From Kryptolebias marmoratus (lineage: Eukaryota > Chordata > Actinopteri > Cyprinodontiformes > Rivulidae), in the NCBI RefSeq assembly GCF_001649575.2, contig NC_051440.1:18504816-18568815 (forward strand): DNA of 64,000 bases, given 5' to 3'. The translations under genes were made by a program, and so were the position numbers. Within the stretch, counting starts at the first letter, position 1, and each line of letters starts with the position of its first letter. The notes under the pieces were generated by a model. It was not told the DNA's origin. It searched no databases and worked only from the letters and a program-made list of their open reading frames with translations. Below, piece after piece: positions 19,881 to 32,014 of the stretch.

Positions 19881-21520
19881 ACATTGCAGCTAAAACCATC
19901 AGTAATTAATCGCTTTCTGCTGTTAGCCATTTATGAAAAATAAGGCAAGGTTTTTAAGCTGTTTTGCTTCAATGGCTCATTTGAATAGCTCATATCAGAA
20001 GAAGTTAATTTGTTTCCAAACTGTTGCTGTGAACAATAAACTATGTTAACATATTGTGACAAGCTCCATTACTCTGTCTTCCAAAACAATGGAGCTACGG
20101 TGGCTGCCACACAGCAGCCAAGAGTGAAAAAGAGGGGAGATCTAATGAATTATGCAGAGAGAGAGAGCTTTCTCTCAGCCTGACAGTCTGAAACCTGCCT
20201 GGAGAAAATTGTAAGAGAAGTACGAGTCAGTGCAGCCATCACAAATCCCCCTCCCCTTCCCCCGAGGGACCGTCAAGGCCAAGGCCTGTCAGTCAAAGCA
20301 CCCTTTTCCTAAACTGTAATCTGGGGACAGCACTTAGAAGCCTGCAGGTCTGATAAAGTGCTGAAAAGATGCAGCAGAGACCATCAAAACTGTGGGCTGC
20401 TGACAGTGAGAATGTTGGTGGAGGGAAAGTGTTTTCAGATTTCTGGCAACGAAGCTCATAGTCGGTCCGCTCAGATCCCACCTGACCACGAACTATATGG
20501 AGAAACCTCATTCATGATCACTAATTCTGACCCCGGTGAGCGCGCGCCGACTGTCTCACCTCTCCCTTGTTAGTGCACGGAACAGGAGAATTTCCCTTTT
20601 ATTTTAATGAAGTGTGGCTTCCCTCCCTGGCAGGCAGCTGAGCGAGGGGCAGCAAGAGCACAGTCTGGTAATGAGAGGCCAGAAGGTTTAGGTGTCTTCA
20701 AACTGCAACACACTGAAGGGACTTAATACAGACGTGTTCTCAGCAGCCCCGGAGGAAACGGAGAGCTGGATGAATATTCATGGAGCTGTGATGAATTGTG
20801 TTGCCTACAGCCTCGTGCCACTTTGAAAGCCCTCGTGCTGCTTCTTTTATCACAGGAGGTCCTTGGCACCGCACCTCACGGGCCACAACATGGGCGCTTC
20901 AGCCTCCAACTACCAATTATCATCTGAGATCATTAACTTGTTATGTTGACACAAACACTGCAATTTCAGATGCCCCTCTTTATTCAAATGACCCTGTTCA
21001 CGAGGAGTGGCTGGTTGAGTTGATTGGATTTTTTTTTCGCCTGCATGTCTTGCAATCACTCAACAAGTTTGGACACAAAATTAATGAACCACATGCAGTA
21101 CTTTGAACTGAGCGCATGCTGTGTTTATGGATGGATAACCAGACCTTTCTAAGTATGCATCAGCACAAATGGATACAGCGATGGCACAACGATGCGCCGC
21201 TCAGGCAGAATTCTCCTCGTGATGGCGGTAGGTCACAGGTCAGAGACAGAAGAACTGAGGGACGGAGGCAGAGTTGGGTGGCGAAGCTTGGGAACGAGCA
21301 GCGCCACGTTCCGCATCCTCAGACGGGTGATTCATACCAGCTTCATCACTGGCAACAGACAGGACATCCAGGCCTTTATTACCTCCATCCATCACCATCA
21401 CTTCATCAATCTGAGCTGCTGTGAGCCAGCTCCTCAACCAGTCCCCAAACACCCATCGAAACATGCTGCCCGACAGAGATTTACACCCACCCACTAACAT
21501 CCTCTGCCTCTTTCGCTTTA

Positions 21521-21633
21521 ACACACACACACACACAAAACAAGAGAGATGAGCTTCTGTGTCAACTTTGGACACGCACACACTCGCGCAGAGTGAGACG
21601 GAATGAAAAAGTGTGTGTGTGTGAGTGTGTGTG
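21521..21633 (+). repeat. Facing (CA)n and (TG)n microsatellites
   Basis: A (CA)n run at 21521-21537 is followed about 75 bp later by a (TG)n run at 21611-21633. The two tracts are mutually complementary, so the transcript could fold into a hairpin with the GC-richer spacer as loop. An antisense frame across them is compositional, not a gene. Confidence 0.9.
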
Positions 21634-22334
21634 CAAAGGCCATTCTGCATGGTGTGAAGCCGTTCCCCTAAGGGCGTCTGGCTGACAGGCTATCCTACAT
21701 TGTGAAAGCCACTTACACTCCAGCCACATCATACCACCTGCTGCTGCTGACCACTGTGTCAGAGAGGCATATCATGATGGATACACTGAACTGTGGGAGA
21801 ATTCATTAAATCACTCCCACTGCTCCCACTATTAAAAAAAACAATCTCTCCCATACACACATAACACAGGACTTAATTTTCCTTTAGTTGGACACTTTTA
21901 CAGTCTGATGCAATCAATACCGGAGTCCTGCAATAAATGTTTCCTTGACACTGTCAGAGAGGCATTGACGGAACACAAAGACAAGGCTGACATTAAACAT
22001 CAATGCCCGCATTTCATTTCCATTCAGGGCTCCTACATCGTCTCAGGCACAAATCTATTTATGTATTGAATAGAGAAACATGCAAATTTCTACTACTCCG
22101 TAAAAAGAAAGTAAATAAAAGGAATAAACCCATAAAATGGCCTATTTTAAAACCTGACAATAATTGTAACAGGCCTCTTGGAGATGACAAAACAAGCAAA
22201 AATCACAGTGTTGGCAGATTATCACTTCCAGTGCTGATAATTCCATGTATTTACCCAGTTTATGTTGCCAGGAACCAACACGCCCATCCATCCTGTCGCA
22301 CCCGACCTTGAGGGCTTTGTTCTCAGATGGTGGG

Positions 22335-22905
22335 ATCATTGGAAGGTACCTTCTCGTCTTGTTTGAGGGGGCTTAGCTTAGCTGACCCCAGGAGCTCCCC
22401 CTGCAGGCCTGTGTCCCAGTTTCCCTAACCCGACAGATGTGATCTTTCCACATCAAGGCCTTTAAATCACTTTAAGTCTGACCCCCTCCTCTGGGACCAG
22501 TTTGTCTGGGAAGACCCAATTAGGGGCTGACACCCCAGACAACATTTTCCCCAGGATCATGGAGGTCATGAACCTCCTCCATCTTGTTACTGTGGCGATT
22601 CAGGGGAGCTCTGAGTTGCTGCTCCTCCGCCTCTGAAGGAGTCAGCTGAGGTGGTTTGGACATCTGATTAGGATGCATCATGGATGCTCTCCTTATAGGC
22701 ATGTCTCACTGGGAGGAGACCCCAGGAAAGAACCAGAATGAGCAGGTGTGATTATGTACCCTCTATGTTGGGAATGCCTTGGGATTTGGGATCTGCAGAG
22801 CGTTCCTGGGTGAAAGGATGTCTGGGTTTCCCTGCTGGACCTGTTGCCTCTTCGACCTGGCCATGGATAAGTGGCAGAAAACGGATAGATGGATGGACAA
22901 AGCTG
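22335..22905 (+). mobile_element. Truncated LINE (L2/Maui-type) 3' fragment
   Basis: The + strand carries a broken reverse-transcriptase C-terminal reading: around 22640-22670 it encodes RLRWFGHLIRM, the typical conserved tail of teleost non-LTR elements, with interruptions elsewhere. The downstream segments GGGATGTCTGGGTTTCCCTG-like (22817-22836) and CTGGACCTGTTGCCTC are the usual 3'UTR. The copy ends in a GATGGATGGA-type simple tail at about 22888-22900. It is 5'-truncated and inactive. Assignment to L2/Maui rather than another CR1-like clade is from memory. Confidence 0.75.
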
Positions 22906-24959
22906 ATGTGATGAAAACATGCTGTTAAAAATAGAAAGACTCATGTAATCATGGTAATTATGTCATTATGCCTACTGCACCATTGTAAGCTCACTACTGA
23001 CTGTCTTTTTATCTCAGTTTTTTTGTTTTCACCACCCCCTGCTTCTTTGTCTTCTTCAGTGTCAACAAAACGTTTCGGAACAATCCGAGTTTCTCTTATT
23101 TGATCATGTTTCAGACACATCTTAGAAAAGACAAAGTTTATTTCTTTTTTCTTAACAGCCTGCTTCAAATTATTCACAGTGTCATGAAAAACAAACCATT
23201 CATTAAATGAGTGAATAATTAAATCCTAAAATCTCCATATTTTCAGAGCTCTGGTTGTGACACTTGGACTTGAGTTTTGGTCAATTTGACATCTTTCAGT
23301 GGTTTTTGAGATGCCTGTAAATTTGTAAAACCCCAGCGGTGTCTAATCAGATTTTATGGACATCATTAGAAAGGCACACATCTGTTTGTAGAGTGTTTCT
23401 TAGTTGAGGGTGTGTGTTTGTGTGTAAATCAAACCATGACATCAAGAGAGTTTTCCGTAGACCTTCTAGACAGGGTTGACTCAAGGGACAGATTTGGAGA
23501 AAAACAAACAAACAAAACAAAAAATTATCTAATAGGACTGCAGCTGTGCTCATTTTAAAAATAAATAAAGTAGGAAGGAACGGCAGAATTCATATATTTG
23601 GGTTCCTAGCAAATGGAGTAGTCAAGTAAAAAGGGTTATGCACACAGATGAGCAATGAGGCAATGATTGTTATTAATGGGAAGACTGGAGAGATTGATGC
23701 TGGTGCAGCGCCTCCAACAATCAGTCTTTTATGGTGGAGTAAAGCAGCAGAAGTCTGTTCTCACTGGAAGTTTGCAGCCGTTACAGCATTAAATTTGCCA
23801 AAAGAAACCAAATGACTCAGCCTGAGGTTTCAGGAAGCCCTGAAGTGACTCTTAAAAGATTGTACCTAAAGCCAACATGATTTAGCCCTGAATGATTCTA
23901 TAAAAAAAGAACTGACGAAACACGTAAAGAAGATTTACCAAACCTGTGAGATGATTTCCTGGAAACCTTCCACTGTGACGTCCTACCTTACACGCAGTAC
24001 TGTGAAAAGGTCCTGATTTGTCCCTCGTTTCTTTTAATTTTACTTGCAGGTATTCGTGTGAACTTTGGCTGCCTTTTCACTCATTCTTAGTCAGTCTGAC
24101 CATTTTCAGGGAGATGCTGTTTTTGTTTGCTTGCTAAGCCACTTAACTTTGACCCATGAATCATTCAGGCGTTAAAAGGCTCTTAAACTCAACGACTGAA
24201 CTGTTTCGACACGTAACAGATGACTTAGCGAAGAACTCGCGTTATATTGGAGTTTTTGGCACTTTGTTCGCATTTCTTTAACTCAGTCTATGAAACGTAC
24301 CAAAGACAACCCAAGTTTGTCAGAAACAAAGCAACATTTTAGCACCAACAGGGTAATTCTCAATGAACTATTAGCTGAAAAATTCATAGTCAGGAATATG
24401 AACTGGACAGATAATAAGTGAGAAAGCAGTAAAAGTCCAAATAAATAAAAACATTGATAAAGCCTGGATAAATATTGATCAAGAAGAAGGTCTACCTCTT
24501 TGGAAGCAAAATATAAAGAATAAGGACTGGTTTAAAAGTCTATCACAGTAATAAACATCCAAAAGTTTTGATTAAGTCACCACGCTAAGTGTTTTATTAG
24601 ACACATACAATGTGATTTTATAGCTGACAAATACAGATGCCTAATTTGTCCTGGAATGACTGATGAATACTGATGAGACTCTACATTAAAGATCAGAAAC
24701 TAAAAAGCTGGAGGCAAAACAGCTGGATCAAGTGTTAATTATGTAACTGTCGAGTCAGCATTCACACTGTTGTTTTCCTGTTTATAGTTACATTTTTAGC
24801 AAACTACTTCTGCATATTTTGAGCTATTTTAACCCTTCATATACCAAAACCTTCAGCTGTTTGCTTTGACTTTTGGTTTTTGTGACTTTTTTACTTTTCA
24901 AAATATTTATTTTTATTTACAACAAAATCTGCTTCAGCATACTTGATCTGTCTTTGTAT

Positions 24960-25245
24960 TTTATGCTACTTTTAGCTTTAAGCTACACTTCTACTACTTT
25001 TAGCTACTCTTCTGCTACTTGTAGCTTTAGTTCTACTTCTTTATGGTTTTAGCTACCATTCTGCCCTTTTTTAGCTACCGATTTGCTTCTTTTAGCTCTA
25101 ATTTAACTAATTTTAGTTACCCTTTTGCTGCTTTAGCTTTAACATCTGCTTTGCTATCTTTAGCTACTGCTGTGCTAATTTTAGCATTTGTTTTACTAAT
25201 TTGTTATGCTTCTTTTAGCCTCTGTTCTGGTTGTTTTAACTTTAA
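24960..25245 (+). repeat. Cryptic tandem repeat, ~20 bp unit 'TTTTAGCTACTCTTCTGCTA'
   Basis: Roughly a dozen degenerate copies of TTTTAGCTA(C) followed by (T/C)TTCTGCTAC-like sequence recur at intervals of about 18-25 bp. The unit is strongly diverged, with variable spacing. An 82-codon open frame across it is a by-product of the repetition. It is A+T-rich and lies mid-way between the two genes. Confidence 0.75.
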
Positions 25246-26631
25246 CAAATCAGCTGTAACTTGTGAGCATTTCTTCCTGTTTTTGCCATAACCACTGGGA
25301 TTAGGAATACATTTTTTATTTTTGATTTCAAATAAATGTTCAGATCTTGCTGCAGAACATCCTTGTAAAAAATCATTGTCAAATTAGAGTTGCATTAAAA
25401 TGTTTAAGTAGTGAGAAACATCCTCTGGAAAACCACCTTCAGGTTGAGAAGGACAAAATGAAAACCAATCACTTTTGGACGCTGTGTCATATTGATTTAT
25501 GGTTGCTATTATAGCCTCCTCCACCTGTTCTGTACACTTGTGTACAAAGACCTTTATCGTACTGTATGATGGGATGCAGAGGGTGCCATTAGAGAGTATG
25601 AATATTACCAACTTGGGGGAGATAAATAAATGCTCTCCACAGAGGAACATTTTACTCTCGACCTTGTTAAGTTATTGATTTATGCTCCAGACATCGTCCC
25701 ACCAGTGGTTTTAATTATCTGGGAAAGACTTTTGTAAAAAAAAAAACAAAAAAAACTTCTAGCTTGGGCTTTATTTTTGTTCTCCACAGAAGATTCAGAG
25801 CTTAGGAAAAAGAAAAAAAAAAACCCAAGCAAACAAAAATCAAAAACCGTACAGAGTGTGGGAGGAACAGACCTTCTCAGAGATGTTTACCTGCTTGGCC
25901 CGATGATAAGTGATGACAGGGAAGGGAGATGAAAGAGATGGGAAAGTAAGGGGTTTAACAGAGGGAGAGACAGGAAGACGCTTAATGTAAGTGTCCATCA
26001 GTGTGGGGATGTTTGGGCAGTGGTGGTTTCCTTAGTGACAAAGGTAACACTAAATATAGCCAAAGGGAGAGACGAGTTCTGCTTTTTGAGGCACAAGTAA
26101 AAAAATCTGCTTTAACAAACACCTTCCTGAGTTCTTTACAGATGAAATCAGAACGGTTTGTTCCCATTCTGTTATCATGTGTGTTTGCATATTTATGTTA
26201 GATCCCCATGTGCTTGTGTGTGTGGGTTTTAGATAAATCAGGACTATTACGCTCACACCCTCACAGACGGATATAAATAGGCAAAGCCGGAATAGAGTGG
26301 AAACTGAAAAATAATTTGTTTCACTGGCAGCTATTCAAACTTACAGTCTGTCAAACTAGTGTTATGCAGAGCAAGCAGAATGCACAGTCTCCGGGCAAAT
26401 GATTGGTATGCAGAGCAATAAATTCCACCTGCAATGTACTTTTTTTGCTCATACAGATGAGATTTATTGTGAGACCAATTGAAGATCACGACACAAATCA
26501 TATGATTATATCTGTAATCTGTGTTGCTTTTGAGATAGCTGTTCCTGAGATCAAATCCACTCACTTGTTTGGGTTAGAAATGAGTGCATAGTTTTTCCTT
26601 TGCTTTTCTGTGTCATAAGCACATACAGTAT

Positions 26632-26904
26632 GTGTGTATACGTATGTGTGTGTGTGTATATGTGTGGTAATGGTATCTCCTCCTCATTCAAGTCATGTCA
26701 CAGGCCAGACACTTCATTGTCAGGAGAGGCTTTCATCGGCTGACTTCAGATGTGCCTGTCATCCAGTCCAATTATACAGAGAGAAATAGGTATTGTTACA
26801 CTCCGGGGATTGATTCAAGACAAAATAGAAAAGTGGAGAAAAGACTACACAGTCATCTACAGCCACTTGCTTGAAGTTATACACACACACACACACATAC
26901 ACAC
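26632..26904 (+). repeat. GT/TA and AC simple repeats
   Basis: A mixed GT/TATG tract lies at 26632-26664 and an (AC)n tract at 26880-26904. The intervening ~215 bp has no recognisable gene. Confidence 0.85.
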
Positions 26905-29900
26905 CCCGTCCTGCTCGTACACACAGGTTTGAAATCATATGGACGAGCGACTTCAATACCTCAGTGATAACAAATCCTTACAAGGTAACACGGCCTCACT
27001 TGTGGCTGCGGTGGAAAGTGTCTGGCAGGTGGGTTACAGTAATTTGAAATGGTGAAGGATTGAGTGCTGCTCCTCCACCTCAGCCCCCCCCCAGGTTGGG
27101 GTGATAGACCTTCTTTTTATGGAGATAACTGTGGGTTGATGGAGCAGCTGAGTGATACTGGGCTTAACGACGACTTCAACCTGCTGTCGAGAGCAGCTCA
27201 GAGCCACTCAGGAATCAGTCAACACCGCTGACACCAACAGTCCTCTCTCAACACTTTCTGCATTCTCTTTTCCTGCTTGTTTGATCCCCCACCTGCTACA
27301 CTCCCTCTCCCGTCTTTTACACCAAAACCAGAATGGGTGTCATGAACCACCGCTCTCCTCCAACCACTCATGACGAACATCTCCAGCGTATGTTAAACCA
27401 TCTCGCTGTTGCACTTGCAGGATGCTGCTCTGTCATGTTAATCATCATCGAAGATTCAGAAACTGCGGGGAGCAGACGGATTCTGGTTCTTACCCCTTAT
27501 TTTTAAGTTCTGTTTTTGTTTGTTTTCTGGGTTCATTACCAGGATGGTTAATGACTGAAACGGTAGCTTTGTTCGAAGGATCCAACCACCTCTTTCATCA
27601 TTTCATTAGGTTTGTCACACATATCTTTGTTTATGCGCAGGAGTTGTGACAGCTCAAGATGGCAGACGTCTCAGTTTAGACAATCCCCTTATGTGTAGTC
27701 AACCCTGCATCTCAGCAAAGCCTCCAGTGTCCTTGCTCCTGAATCAGATTCACTGATGTGGAACTCAGCTGGCTGAGATGCTGGAGGGCATGGGGAGAAG
27801 GGATTTGCTCCTCGGCTAAGTCTTTTCTCTGTGCAGATTCCTACTGGGCCAAGAGAGGAGATTTAAACTCATATATACACTTTCGATTGCATTGGCACGC
27901 GCACAAACACACACACACTCAAACACAAAGTAGTTTTTCTATCTTTCTGGAGACTCAACACTGACATAATTCATTCCTCAACTCCCCACTCTTATCCAAG
28001 ATCACAATATATGCAAGAGTCTAGATTTGCTGCATTATTCTAATTTAAATAAACTGTAAAGCAGGATTAAACTTAGAAAAGAAAAAACATAAATATAACT
28101 TAGTAAAGAATATTTAACAATTAATGGGGACCTCAAAAATATCTTGACGGTTTTGTACATTACATGAACATATGAACCTAAACAAGATCTAAAACAATGA
28201 ACTAAACAATTTTACCAGCATTAATTAAGATTTGGGAGAGGAACAAAAGACTAACAACACCATTAAAATCTGATTTTTGTCCTGTACACGGCTTCGACTG
28301 ACATCATTAGTGTGTGCGGACAGGATGTGCTGTCGCCAAAAAAATACATTAACAGAGGAGGTACCTGGATAAAGATGAGTTGCATCTGCTCAGAAATTTA
28401 ATAAAAAACAAAAAGTTAAACTATGTGGAGACTCCTGAGACAGCTGATGAGCAACAGTATCGACAGAAATTGACTCCTGTGAAGATGTGCGTGTAAAAAA
28501 ACGAAGGAATGATCCAAATCAACTGCCATTAATTTTTTATCTTGATATGGTAAATTTTGGGGTTTTGAATCCGAGTTTGCCTAATTTTTTATTTCATAAA
28601 GAAAGTACACAGGCGAACAAACCTTTAAAAAATAATCTGAGCAAATTCTGTCCTGATAGGCTTGTTGCTGATAAGTCTGCCTGACTAAGATTTGTCAGCC
28701 ACTGCTGAATTGGGTTCCTCTGTTTGTTCTCCTTGGTTTGGCACGACTGCATGGATTCTGAAGTATGACGTTTTATCTCTGTCAGCCCCATTTGAACAGC
28801 TGAAACCTGACCATTATGGTTGAATTAACACCAACTGTGTTCTCTCTGTTCTTTACGTTCCTCCACTGGAGCTGGTCTTCCAACATGGCAATTAGACTGT
28901 GAGCACACAGAATGTGACGTCATCACAGAGCGGTCCGTTTTACCATTTCAAGAAATCTTAGAATATTATATAGTGTAAAAAGCACACAATAGCACTATTT
29001 CTGATACTGAAATGCCATTTATTAAAAGGGGAATAGACTTGGAAGTAATCTTTGCATATTTTTAAGAGTATTTTCGAGAGTTTGTATGATCTTTGGGCAC
29101 TTATTAGTACAGGAAGTGGGGAGCTAAATGGGCTGCCCCTCACCCTCCTGTGGTGGATGAAAGATATTAAAACATAACAGTGACTTTACACAAGCAGCAG
29201 CAAAGGAGACATGCTAAAAAAACATTTTTAGAACTATCACTGTTAGAAAAGAGGACAGAAATAAAAAATAACTCAACAGAACTCAGATCTCCACTCATTC
29301 TTGTTTACATAAAAGCTAGCATTAGCCTTCATTTAGCTGAAACAAAGTATCAGTTTAAAACTCCCATGAGCCATTGCATCGAAAGTAAGACAACAACCTG
29401 AGGGGTTATTTTTGATCAATTCATTGATTTTTGCCAAGTGTGAACTATTTCAGCAGATAATTACTGTACAGTGTTATACAGTTTCAATATTGGTTTTTCT
29501 GAGAATGTTACTTAAATACCAGCAATTAGTTGCCCCCAACATAAAAGTTCCTCTGGGAATGAATGATATTTTGCCAGCGTTCAACATACATGTATTCCTA
29601 TAAAAGACCATAGGTTGGTGTGATATTGCCACTGGCAAATATATTGAAAGTACTTTGTATCAGCATGTGAAAGCAATGGCTGTATTTATCCACAGCCCAC
29701 ATGGAAAATTGTTCATCTGAATATATATATGTATTTATACTTGGCCTTTGGACCTAACTTTTCACGGTCAGGGACCCAATAAAGGTAGAAAACCAAGAAC
29801 ACACACAGACACCATTCTAACATAAACTTTATTCACACCCAGGATGAGCTTTGGTCTCCATAAGGACTACTGGTTGCACTAAAGTTGTGTTTTAAACCAG

Positions 29901-31099
29901 AAAAAGTCTCAATAATATAACAAAAGTGTGTAGAGGTGCACAACACACACATCTGTTTTCATGCCATCAATCTCCTATCTCCACCCCGGTTGTTTTGAAA
30001 GTGATAAATTCAGCTATTTAATGCCTATAATTAATAATTTATTACACGCAGTGCGCCACAGATTAGGTAGTATTTTATCTAGGTGATAGTTGAACCTTCC
30101 AAGGTCATTGCAAATGTTTTTCATCATCCTTTGAGTAAATTTCAATACAGCCGCTCAGTAACATATCTCTCATTTGACTAAACGCTTGAGTAGAAAATAA
30201 AATGAAACCTCTTGAGCAAAGATGTGTGATGCTTGTTTACTATGTTTTTGTCTAATTATGTCGTGTGTGAGAAGTGCCATATGGTTTCAAACGCAGTATG
30301 TTCCCACAGTCGATGAAACTCCAAATCACAAAGGAATAAATAGCTTCTCTGGAAGGTGTTAAAAGGTGCAGTCCCACATAGCAAATAAATAAGTGTTGAG
30401 CCACAGCCCCCAACAATTAGCACTCCACACAATGAGTAATCTATTAAAGATTTTCACACACACAAAAAAAATCTTCAGAGAAATCAGCACCTACTATTGT
30501 TAGAAACACAGTTGCAGTGAGAACATTTTCATCTTTGCAAAGTCACCAGTCAAAAGTTAAGCAACTTACTGCTGATTTCCAATGAAAGGAGACAGAACGG
30601 ACTTTTCTTGATGTAGAAAACTGGCTGTGTAGACTTATTTTTCTTTTCTCTTTTTGTGGTGAATAAATGTAAGTGAACCAAGTTATCTTGCTGTCATCCC
30701 CCTCCTCTTTCCCTCCCCACGCCTGTCTTTTCCCTCTCTGTGTGTCTGAAATACACACATACTCCCTTGCACAAAGGAGGGAAAGTGTCACTATGGAAAC
30801 AAGGAGGCAAGATTCTAAAAGCTACCTCTTGAGACGAGAGTTAAGACAACAAAAGGAGTCCACTGTGTGAGTGGCAGAAAAGCAGCAACACACACAGCAT
30901 CTATATACTTCTCCCTTCTGTTCTGATGCTGTGTATACCATCATCAAGCTGCCTTCTCAGCCTTTTTTTTTGTACTTTTATCCTGCTGTTTCTGCCTTTA
31001 CCAGTCGGTATACTTACATGCATGTGAAATTGTTTTAACTCTCCTGCATTTGTGTTTCATTCTGTTCCTGCAGCTGAGTTCATATGGCTCTGTGGGTAA

Positions 31100-31130
<31 letters not shown>

Positions 31131-31342
31131 GCTTAGGTGTAATATGCACCACACATTTCTTTAATAGGGCTAATCCATTTTAATCCCACCTGCCACAGTT
31201 ACCTTACAATGATGAATGTAAGCCTAAATGAGTTGAGACGTAGAGAAATGCCCGTGGGAGACAGAGGAGGAGGCTGGGAGGTGGATTTAAAGTCTCTATA
31301 TGTGTGTTTTTGTCTCATCGTGCATTGTGTGTGTGTGTGTGA
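31100..31342 (+). repeat. (TC)n(TG)n and (TG)n microsatellites
   Basis: A compound (TC)n-(TG)n tract at 31100-31130 is followed by a second (TG)n run at about 31325-31342. Confidence 0.9.
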
Positions 31343-31913
31343 GAGCTTGTGTTTTCTGCAGTGGCTGGAACAGGTTTTTTCCCTCCCTGCTCTGCTGAAG
31401 GCTATTTTCTGAGGGTCTGCAGGGTCACCGCTGTCCTTAGTGATGTCTCCTTCAGCTGTAATCAGCACCATGGACAGCAACAACAATCTCCCACCACGGC
31501 AGGCATCCATCTCAATACACTTAAAAGTGGTTCCTCGTGCTTAGCTTCTTTTCTTTCTCATTCTCGCTGATTTAAAAAAATTGGACTGGTGAGAGTGGGC
31601 TGCCCATTAAGCTATGTGTGCTCCTTGATCTTTACCAGGAATTGAAATGGAGAGAAAGGAGGAAGGGAAGTGCAGAAACTAACAGTTAAAAAAAATTGGC
31701 AGGCAACAATTTCTATTATTAAAATCCCCAATGTAAAACTCCTGGTGGGGTAAAACATAACACAAAAATGGCTGATATTAATAGCAAAGCCCTTGGTAAG
31801 AACTTTTTTCTCCATAGAGATCCCCATCCACCTGTAATGGGTTTAAAAAAATAGCAGCAATAACAGGAAGCTAAAAAAAAAAGAAAAGAGAAAGATAAAA
31901 TAGAAGAGTAAAA

Positions 31914-32014
31914 AGAGAGAGAGAGAGATAGGAGTATACTACTGTACGGAGTGTGAGGCTGAGAGAGTGTAAGGGAGGGATGGGGAGAGTGAAACACACA
32001 CACACACACACACA
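31914..32014 (+). repeat. (GA)n and (CA)n microsatellites
   Basis: A short (GA)n run at 31914-31930 and a (CA)n run at 31993-32014 immediately precede the GC-richer block at 32030-32215. Confidence 0.9.

Noticed and set aside
24960..25291. Possible CRISPR-like array or coding repeat
   Set aside because: Units are degenerate and contiguous without unique spacers, and the genome is eukaryotic.
28915..28922. TGACGTCA as a functional CRE
   Set aside because: A single 8 bp match far from any supported promoter; expected by chance in tens of kilobases at a modest rate.
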